Assembly: GCF_003121895.1 (NCBI RefSeq)
Contig: NZ_QEWW01000007.1
Location: 24,913 to 88,912, forward strand
DNA length: 64,000 bases
Direction: 5' to 3'
From: Ignatzschineria cameli
GTDB lineage: Bacteria; Pseudomonadota; Gammaproteobacteria; Cardiobacteriales; Wohlfahrtiimonadaceae
This document shows positions 58,507 to 64,000 of the stretch, piece by piece. The number at the start of each line of letters is the position of its first letter. The stretch's first letter is position 1. The position numbers and the translations under genes are program-made. The notes below the pieces were generated by a model. That model did not search any database, had not been told where the DNA came from, and worked only from the letters and a program-made list of their open reading frames with translations.

Positions 58507-58544
58507 AACCCCAATAACCGATCATTATAATCGCTATTGGGGTT
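58507..58544 (-). terminator. Intrinsic terminator after sohB
   Basis: AACCCCAATA/TATTGGGGTT, a 10-bp stem whose loop has a further partial stem (GCGAT/ATCGG). On the minus strand the stem runs into a T-run, about 90 bases past the sohB stop. Confidence 0.85.
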
Positions 58545-58634
58545 GATCTCTATTTTCGCCAGAGAAAGCACATTTTCACGCCGCTCTCTTGTCGCGATTA
58601 TATAACGCTTATCTGGCGCTTAAAATATCATCCG

Positions 58635-59849
58635 TTAGAAAGGAATTCGCTTCATAATCCGGGTTAAGAAGCGGGAGAGTCCTTGACGAACGGAACTCTT
58701 CTCCACATATTGAATGGTGTAGACATTTTTCTCCGACATCGCCTCTAAGATATAGGAATCACTGGTTTTAAGCTCATCCACAAGGCCGAGTTCTAACGCT
58801 TTTACCGCTAACCAATACTCACCGGTTGCAATCTGCTCAATCTCCAATTGTGGGCGATATTGTTGCACAAAATCTTTAAAGATATGGTGAATCTCATTGA
58901 GCTCGGCGCGGAATTTCTCTTTCGCCGCTTCACTATTCTCACCAAAGATCGATACCGTCCGCTTATACTCCCCAGCGGTAAATTGTTCATAATCGATATT
59001 ATATTTTTCCAACAATTTGTGGAAGTTAGGCATCTCGGCAACAACACCGATCGATCCTACAATCGCAAAGGGGGCCGCTACAATCTTATGCGCTACAGAT
59101 GCCATTAAGTAACCGCCACTTGCCGCCACTTCATCCACTGCAACCGTTAGATGTAATCCTTTATCACGAATACGAACAAGCTGAGAAGCGGCTAAACCAT
59201 AACCATTGACGGCGCCACCTGGGCTCTTAAGACGAAGAAGAACCTCATCATCCTTCTCTGCGATCTGCAATAGCGCAGAGACCTCTTCTCTTAAGCTTCG
59301 AACCTCTTCTGCTTGGATATCGCCATCAAACTCTAACACATAGAGCGTCTGTGCTTTTTTCGGCTTATTCTTCTCTTTTTCTCGTTTCCAAAATTGCCAG
59401 AAGGGTGCTTTTTTTACCTGAGCTGTAGACGCTTGAGCATCATCGTGCTTATCCGACTCACTGCTCGCATCACCTCTTGCCTCATCATCTGTCTCATCAC
59501 CTGCCTCATTGCGTTGATGATTCTCTTTAGTACGATCTGCCACGGCCTGATCCGCATTTGCCCGATCTACATCTGCCTGATCTGCCTTCGTCTGATTTGC
59601 CGCCTCTCGCGCCTCCTCCTTCTCAAGAGCTGCTTTAAAATCCTTATCATCAAGATCGCTATGCTTAAATTCTAAAAAGCCCTCTTTGATCTGCTGATAG
59701 CGTTCACCGAGATCTTTAAACTCAATCTTACCTCCCGATTGTTGCTGATTATTTCGCAAAGAGGCTAAAAAGAGGAGTGCCATAATAAAAGCTAAAATAA
59801 TTGTGCCGGTCTTCGCCACAAAAAGAATAAATTCAAAAAAATATGCCAT
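58635..59849 (-). CDS. sohB: Inner-membrane S49 protease SohB
   Basis: 404 residues from ATG at 59849 (a TTG directly before it is the alternative). Membrane segment near 5-30, then a charged linker, then the S49 domain: LRLKSPGGAVNGYGLAASQL, DEVAASGGYLMASVAHKIVAAPFAIVGSIGVV with the catalytic Ser, and TAGEYKRTVSIFGENS with the catalytic Lys. E. coli SohB has 349 residues; the extra 55 or so lie in an acidic, low-complexity part of the linker (about 70-150) rich in ADQ/ADR repeats and Glu/Asp. Confidence 0.92.
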   Translation of the reverse strand: MAYFFEFILFVAKTGTIILAFIMALLFLASLRNNQQQSGGKIEFKDLGERYQQIKEGFLEFKHSDLDDKDFKAALEKEEAREAANQTKADQADVDRANADQAVADRTKENHQRNEAGDETDDEARGDASSESDKHDDAQASTAQVKKAPFWQFWKREKEKNKPKKAQTLYVLEFDGDIQAEEVRSLREEVSALLQIAEKDDEVLLRLKSPGGAVNGYGLAASQLVRIRDKGLHLTVAVDEVAASGGYLMASVAHKIVAAPFAIVGSIGVVAEMPNFHKLLEKYNIDYEQFTAGEYKRTVSIFGENSEAAKEKFRAELNEIHHIFKDFVQQYRPQLEIEQIATGEYWLAVKALELGLVDELKTSDSYILEAMSEKNVYTIQYVEKSSVRQGLSRFLTRIMKRIPF

Positions 59850-59870
59850 CAATTAACCCTAATGAACAAA

Positions 59871-59904
59871 AAGACCTGAATCCTCCCGGAGAGGATCAGG
59901 TCAT
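59871..59904 (-). terminator. Intrinsic terminator after the parvulin gene
   Basis: GACCTGA-TCCTC stem (one bulged A) around CCGG, 45 bases past the gene's stop; minus-strand tail TTTTTG. Confidence 0.75.
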
Positions 59905-59949
59905 TACAGAGCACCCAGATCAAGGGTGCGCTACTGATAGATAAGATCG

Positions 59950-60831
59950 TTACTGTGCTGCTTTTGGAAGCTCAACATTCACTTTCTCTTGAACCTCTTC
60001 CACATATTTTTGGAAGAGCGGTTGTGCTAATTGTAATTTAGTCTCTTCATCTAACTCATCAAAAGGTTTGATATCTAAACCTAAATCACGCACATCATCT
60101 AACACGATTACATGGTAACCAAATTGGGATTCAACAGGCGTTTCACTCATTTTGCCCTTCTCCATCCCTTTTAACGCTTCACCAAAGCTTGGATCCATCA
60201 TTGAAAGACGGAACCAACCCCCGATACTACCATCACGTGATGCTGTTGCGGTATCGAGAGATTTCTCTTTTGCCGCTTCTGCAAAAGTAGTTTTACCACT
60301 CTTAATATCGGCGATAATTGCATTCGCTTCATCTTCAGACTCAACTAAGATATGAGATGCTTGATACTCATTCTTCTCAAGTTGCTTAACAGCCGCATCA
60401 TATTGTGCTTTAAGCTCTTCTTGAGAGATCTCACCCTTATCGATCATATTTTGGAAGAGAAGATCCGCTAAGAAGAGATCACCGATTAGGCGCATCTTCA
60501 ATTGATAACCCTCATCCTTATCAAGACCACGCTTCTTCGCTTCATCTGCTAAGGCATCTTGTGTACCAAGAAGTTTTACGAGTTGAATCGCCACCTCTGG
60601 GCTCTCCACTTCATCGACTTCAACCCCTTGAGAGAGGAGTAAGAAATTCTCTAGCTCTGCTTTAGAAACCTCTTTTCCATTGACGGTTGCCACAGGATCT
60701 TGAAGCTGATAACCCTCTGATACAACTTCCGCTTCAACAGCGATAGGCTGCGCCTCTTCTGCCATGGCAACTACGGAGAATGCGCCCATAAGTGCTGCGG
60801 TTAATACGGTCTTTTTGAATAAATTTTTCAT
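59950..60831 (-). CDS. Periplasmic parvulin-type peptidyl-prolyl isomerase
   Basis: 293 residues. Signal peptide MKNLFKKTVLTAALMGAFSVVAMA. A SurA-N-like helical region (about 45-150) precedes a rotamase domain: ASHILVESEDEANAIIADIKSGKTTFAEAAKEKSLD, GSIGGWFRLSMMDPSF and VESQFGYHVIVLDD. It folds exported proteins; PrsA/PpiC-like rather than SurA, which has two such domains. Fifth gene of a string fabD-yciB-bolA-ppi on the minus strand, 13 bases from bolA. Confidence 0.9.
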   Translation of the reverse strand: MKNLFKKTVLTAALMGAFSVVAMAEEAQPIAVEAEVVSEGYQLQDPVATVNGKEVSKAELENFLLLSQGVEVDEVESPEVAIQLVKLLGTQDALADEAKKRGLDKDEGYQLKMRLIGDLFLADLLFQNMIDKGEISQEELKAQYDAAVKQLEKNEYQASHILVESEDEANAIIADIKSGKTTFAEAAKEKSLDTATASRDGSIGGWFRLSMMDPSFGEALKGMEKGKMSETPVESQFGYHVIVLDDVRDLGLDIKPFDELDEETKLQLAQPLFQKYVEEVQEKVNVELPKAAQ

Positions 60832-60844
60832 TGCTACTCTTCCC

Positions 60845-61120
60845 TTATTTCGGTTGTTGAGTCGTAATTTGAATACTTAAGGCATGGATATCATGATCCA
60901 TCATGCTATCTAATGCTTGATACACCAATCGGTGCTGCTTTAATAGAGGCAATCCGACAAATTGTGGTGAATCGATCTTTACTGTAAAGTGACCCGCGCC
61001 TCCTCTTGCTCCGGCATGGCCGGCATGAAGATGACTATCATCGATAATCTCAAGAGCTGTCGGTGCTAAAGCCACAGTCAATAAGTCTCTAATTTTATCT
61101 AATCTCGCTTGATTATTCAT
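60845..61120 (-). CDS. BolA-family protein
   Basis: 91 residues. Helix-turn motif IRDLLTVALAPTALEIIDDSHLHAGHAGARGGAGHFTVKI; the His residues in the loop could bind Fe-S with a monothiol glutaredoxin. Closer to BolA than to IbaG from the HAGHAG loop. In cells BolA proteins take part in iron-sulfur trafficking and morphology; here the partner is not in view. Confidence 0.9.
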   Translation of the reverse strand: MNNQARLDKIRDLLTVALAPTALEIIDDSHLHAGHAGARGGAGHFTVKIDSPQFVGLPLLKQHRLVYQALDSMMDHDIHALSIQITTQQPK

Positions 61121-61162
61121 CTTTTATCTTAAAATCCCACAATAATATAATTAGTTAATGGT

Positions 61163-61825
61163 TTACTCTTTTGATTGCTCGCGCTCATTTAAACGGTGAT
61201 TCTGACCATCTTCCACTTCCACCTCAGCGCGCTTTTTAGCCTCATACTGCTTCCCCTTCTTCACAAGATGCACCATCAGAAGGATCGCAAGAACAAAGGT
61301 GAGCAGTGGATTGATCACCATCTTAAAGCTCATCCAAACCTCAGAGGAGAGCCCTAACAGGATAATCACCGCATTAAGCCCTGCCATCACTAGCATATAG
61401 GCTGCCCACCAGAGGTTAGTCCGTAGCCACTCATGTTCCGGCAATTCAATATCGAGCGCTTTTCCAAAGATCATCTTAATAGGGGATTTCTTCAGATAGA
61501 ACATCCCCACAAGCCCCACCGCAATCAAGATATTGACGATCGTCGTTCGCCACTGAATAAAGACCTCATTATCGAAGACAATTGTCATCGTCCCGAAGAT
61601 CAATGTTGCCGAGAGAATTAACCAATCATTGCGGCGCATCGATTGTCGAAAGAAGAGACCCGAGACTAAAAGTGCAACCGCCGAGCTATAGACCAAAGCT
61701 TTTGTCGCTAAGACAAGATCACGACCAAAGAAGAGATAGGCCCCTAAAAAGATCGCCGTACAGACACCAAGGAGGATCTGCGGGATATTAGATTTCTTTG
61801 ATAACACTCTCGAGAGTTCCTCCAT
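61163..61825 (-). CDS. yciB: Inner-membrane septation protein YciB (IspZ)
   Basis: 220 residues, about five membrane segments and a charged C-terminal tail. The family pattern is present: FGTMTIVFDNEVFIQWRTTIVNILIAVGLVG, LELPEHEWLRTNLWWAAYMLVMAGLNAVI. The start at 61825 overlaps the end of fabD by 38 bases; a GTG at 61807 with GGAGG upstream is an alternative that shortens the overlap. YciB/DcrB affect envelope biogenesis and lipid flow. Confidence 0.85.
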   Translation of the reverse strand: MEELSRVLSKKSNIPQILLGVCTAIFLGAYLFFGRDLVLATKALVYSSAVALLVSGLFFRQSMRRNDWLILSATLIFGTMTIVFDNEVFIQWRTTIVNILIAVGLVGMFYLKKSPIKMIFGKALDIELPEHEWLRTNLWWAAYMLVMAGLNAVIILLGLSSEVWMSFKMVINPLLTFVLAILLMVHLVKKGKQYEAKKRAEVEVEDGQNHRLNEREQSKE

Positions 61826-62729
61826 CTAAGACATTATAGGTGGTCAAGGATTTATCGATACGGCGGATAAGACCGGTCAATACCTTGCCAGGGCCACACT
61901 CTACAATCGTTGTTACCCCTTCACGCGCAAGATATTCAATTGTCTCTGTCCAACGTACAGGTTCATAGAGTTGGCTGATCAAGGCGTCTTTAATCTCTTC
62001 AACATCACGATGCGCGCTCACATCGACGTTATGGATCACAATCTCATTAGGAGATGAGAGGAGCATATCATCTAAAACGGTAGCTAACTGCTCTGCCGCA
62101 GGCTTCATCAAGATTGAGTGAGAGGGAACTGATACCGGTAGCAATAATGCTCGGCGCGCACCACGCTCTTTTGCTAACTCACAAGCGGCTTCCACTGCTG
62201 CCTTTTCACCGGCAATAACCACTTGGCCGGGGGAGTTAAAGTTCACTGCCGCGACAATTCCCGCCGCCTCTGAATCTTGGCACACCGCTCTTACGGCATC
62301 ATCATCTAACCCTAAGATCGCCGCCATTGCGCCTGTTCCAACAGGAACAGCTTCCTGCATAAAGAGTCCGCGTTGATGCACTAACTTCACCGCATCTTTA
62401 AAGGCTAAAACGCCACTTGCAACTAGCGCGCTATACTCTCCTAAGCTATGGCCGGCAAGGTAAGCAGGTTTTGCACCATTTTCCGCACACCAGACGCGCC
62501 AAAGCGCAATACTCACCGTCAAGATCGCCGGTTGTGTGATCTCTGTCTGCCCTAAACGTTCGGCATCGCCGGAACGGATAATCTCCGATAATGAGAATCC
62601 TAAAGCATCATCGGCATCCTGCAAGGTCTCAACAACAAGGGGATGATCTAAAAGGTCGGCAATCATTCCGGTACTCTGTGATCCTTGACCTGGAAAGACA
62701 AATGCTAATGTACGATCTATTTCACTCAT
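61788..62729 (-). CDS. fabD: Malonyl-CoA:ACP transacylase
   Basis: Loads malonyl onto acyl carrier protein. 313 residues. FVFPGQGSQSTGM at the start, nucleophile elbow LAGHSLGEYSALVASG near residue 93, and VPSHSILMKPA near 200 with the second catalytic His. In most relatives fabD sits between fabH and fabG-acpP; here neither is adjacent. Downstream is yciB, upstream is a tandem repeat array. Confidence 0.96.
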   Translation of the reverse strand: MSEIDRTLAFVFPGQGSQSTGMIADLLDHPLVVETLQDADDALGFSLSEIIRSGDAERLGQTEITQPAILTVSIALWRVWCAENGAKPAYLAGHSLGEYSALVASGVLAFKDAVKLVHQRGLFMQEAVPVGTGAMAAILGLDDDAVRAVCQDSEAAGIVAAVNFNSPGQVVIAGEKAAVEAACELAKERGARRALLLPVSVPSHSILMKPAAEQLATVLDDMLLSSPNEIVIHNVDVSAHRDVEEIKDALISQLYEPVRWTETIEYLAREGVTTIVECGPGKVLTGLIRRIDKSLTTYNVLDGGTLESVIKEI

Positions 62730-62974
62730 TCTATTTTCTCTCTTATTTAAGACTAACAGTAGAGAATCACCCTTCTGGGACTCTCTGCAAGATATTTTTA
62801 ATATTTTTCGATAGGATCTCTCACAATTGGGGGCTTACGTCACCTTATCACCTAACGCGATTTAAAACAGCCTCAATAATCGATCCCACATAAGAGTCGA
62901 TTTTACCTTTTTCTATCGGGTAGCGCTATCGACAATTATAATCCACGCTTCTGATCAGCCAAGTCGTGATCACT

Positions 62975-64000
62975 TCTCCGGTATCATCCATGCCGAATGG
63001 CGGGCATGCACCGGTGAAAAGAACGAAATGGTTGGTTTCCGCTGCTCAATGAACCTTCTTAAGAATCATAAGAATAATCAGTGGAAACAAAAAAGCTGAT
63101 GAGTTGCCGGAGATGACTATCGCACGCTTCCACAAGTTGCATGCCGGCAAATGGTGATCTTCTATCACCGACTATTTTTGAAATGAGAAAGGCTGAACAC
63201 TGCCGGTCCTTACTATCGCATTCTTCCATATATCGCACGCCGGCAGAGGGTAATTTCTCAATTACCGGAAATCACACCTTAACGATATTCTCCCGGCATC
63301 ATCGATGCCGAATGGCAGGCATGCACCGGTGAAAAAAAACGAAAGGGTTGGCTCCCGCCGCTCAATGAACTTTCTTAAGAATCATAAGAATAATCAGTGG
63401 AAACAAAAAAGCTGATGAGTTGCCGGAGATGACTATCGCATGCTTCCACAAGTTGCATGCCGGCAAGTGGCGATCTTCTATCACCGACTATTTTTGAAAT
63501 GAAAAAGGCTGAACGCTGCCGGTCCTTACTATCGCATTCTTCCATATATCGCACGCCGGCAGAGGGTAATTTCTCAATTACCGGAAATCACACCTTAACG
63601 ATATTCTCCCGACATCATCGATGCCGAATGGCGGGCATGCACCGGTAAAAAGAACGAAATAGTTGGTTCCCGCCGCTCAATGAACTTTCTTAAGAATCAT
63701 AAGAATAATCAGTGGAAACAAAAAAGCTGATGAGTTGCCGGAGATGACTATCGCACGCTTCCACAAGTTGCATGCCGGCAAATGGTGACCTTCTATCACC
63801 AGCTATTTTTGAAATGAGAAAGGCTGAACACTGCCGGTCCTTACTATCGCATTCTTCCATATATCGCGCGCCGGCAGAGGGTAATTTCTCAATTACCGGA
63901 AATCACACCTTAACGATATTCTCCCGACATCATCGATGCCGAATGGCGGGCATGCACCGGTAAAAAGAACGAAATAGTTGGTTCCCGCCGCTCAATGAAC
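62975..64000 (+). repeat. Structured repeat array, locus 6, tandem 315-bp unit
   Basis: Three successive units of 315-316 bases, continuing past the window edge. Each has a C module, a TTCTTAAGAA palindrome, an A module with TTGCCGG ends (63104, 63420, 63735), a GGTGAT/ATCACC hairpin, an A module with CTGCCGG ends (63200, 63516, 63831) and a GGTAATT/AATTACC hairpin. The space between fabD and 62975 (62730-62974) shows no gene. Confidence 0.9.

Overview
The window looks like chromosomal DNA of a moderately AT-rich gammaproteobacterium. Support comes from the tRNA-Tyr/Gly/Thr-tuf-tRNA-Trp-secE-nusG-rplKAJL-rpoBC block, a three-helix SecE, and FabI, SohB, TcdA, RsmJ and ComM of proteobacterial type. 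A relative of Ignatzschineria/Wohlfahrtiimonas (Cardiobacteriales) is a guess, not shown here. Almost all of the sequence is housekeeping; I see no prophage, insertion sequence with a transposase, rRNA operon or CRISPR array.

Layout. 1-7 kb: a guaA whose glutaminase domain has decayed, a CMD-family peroxidase-like gene, a short-form adk, an unknown membrane-anchored protein, a UbiC-like gene, tcdA and sodB. 7-21.5 kb (all minus strand): the transcription/translation block, read as tRNA-Tyr, tRNA-Gly, tRNA-Thr, tuf, tRNA-Trp, secE, nusG, rplK, rplA, rplJ, rplL, rpoB, rpoC, nusB, with a near-consensus promoter at its head. 21.6-30.7 kb: an L,D-transpeptidase, metA and metY (probably the O-acetylhomoserine route), guanine deaminase, a divergent MarR regulator, a GNAT protein and an unknown membrane protein. 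31-35.5 kb: sbcDC. 36-36.5 kb: a relBE toxin-antitoxin pair. 37-42 kb: an AbgT transporter with two M20-family hydrolases and a 49-codon ORF. 42-45.8 kb: RDD protein and mfd. 46-54 kb: cytochrome c, glmU, a LOG-family protein, rsmJ, sufE, comM. 54-62.7 kb: fabI, a candidate small RNA, priA, sohB, a parvulin, bolA, yciB and fabD.

The most unusual feature is a repeat family in six intergenic loci (about 35.5, 36.6, 45.8, 48.6, 55.5 and 63.0 kb). Its units are about 315 bp long where complete and consist of short stem-loop modules. A 47-bp module occurs 27 times; it has TTGCCGG/CCGGCAA ends, a constant ACTATC bulge and a constant CTTCCA loop. Between copies lie smaller hairpins and a larger GGCGGG/CCCGCC stem. 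Several stems change by paired substitutions between copies, which argues for selection on structure. Two units flank relBE at an offset of exactly 1,038 bp, and the last locus is a tandem array running off the window.

Two further regulatory RNAs are supported by sequence: an approximately 83-nt transcript at 55361-55443 with its own -35/-10 boxes, a GCAA-loop hairpin, an unpaired CCUCC-rich stretch and a terminator; and a metY leader (26308-26460) with mutually exclusive hairpins ending in an intrinsic terminator. Functional calls rest on motif recognition by eye; no database search was run.
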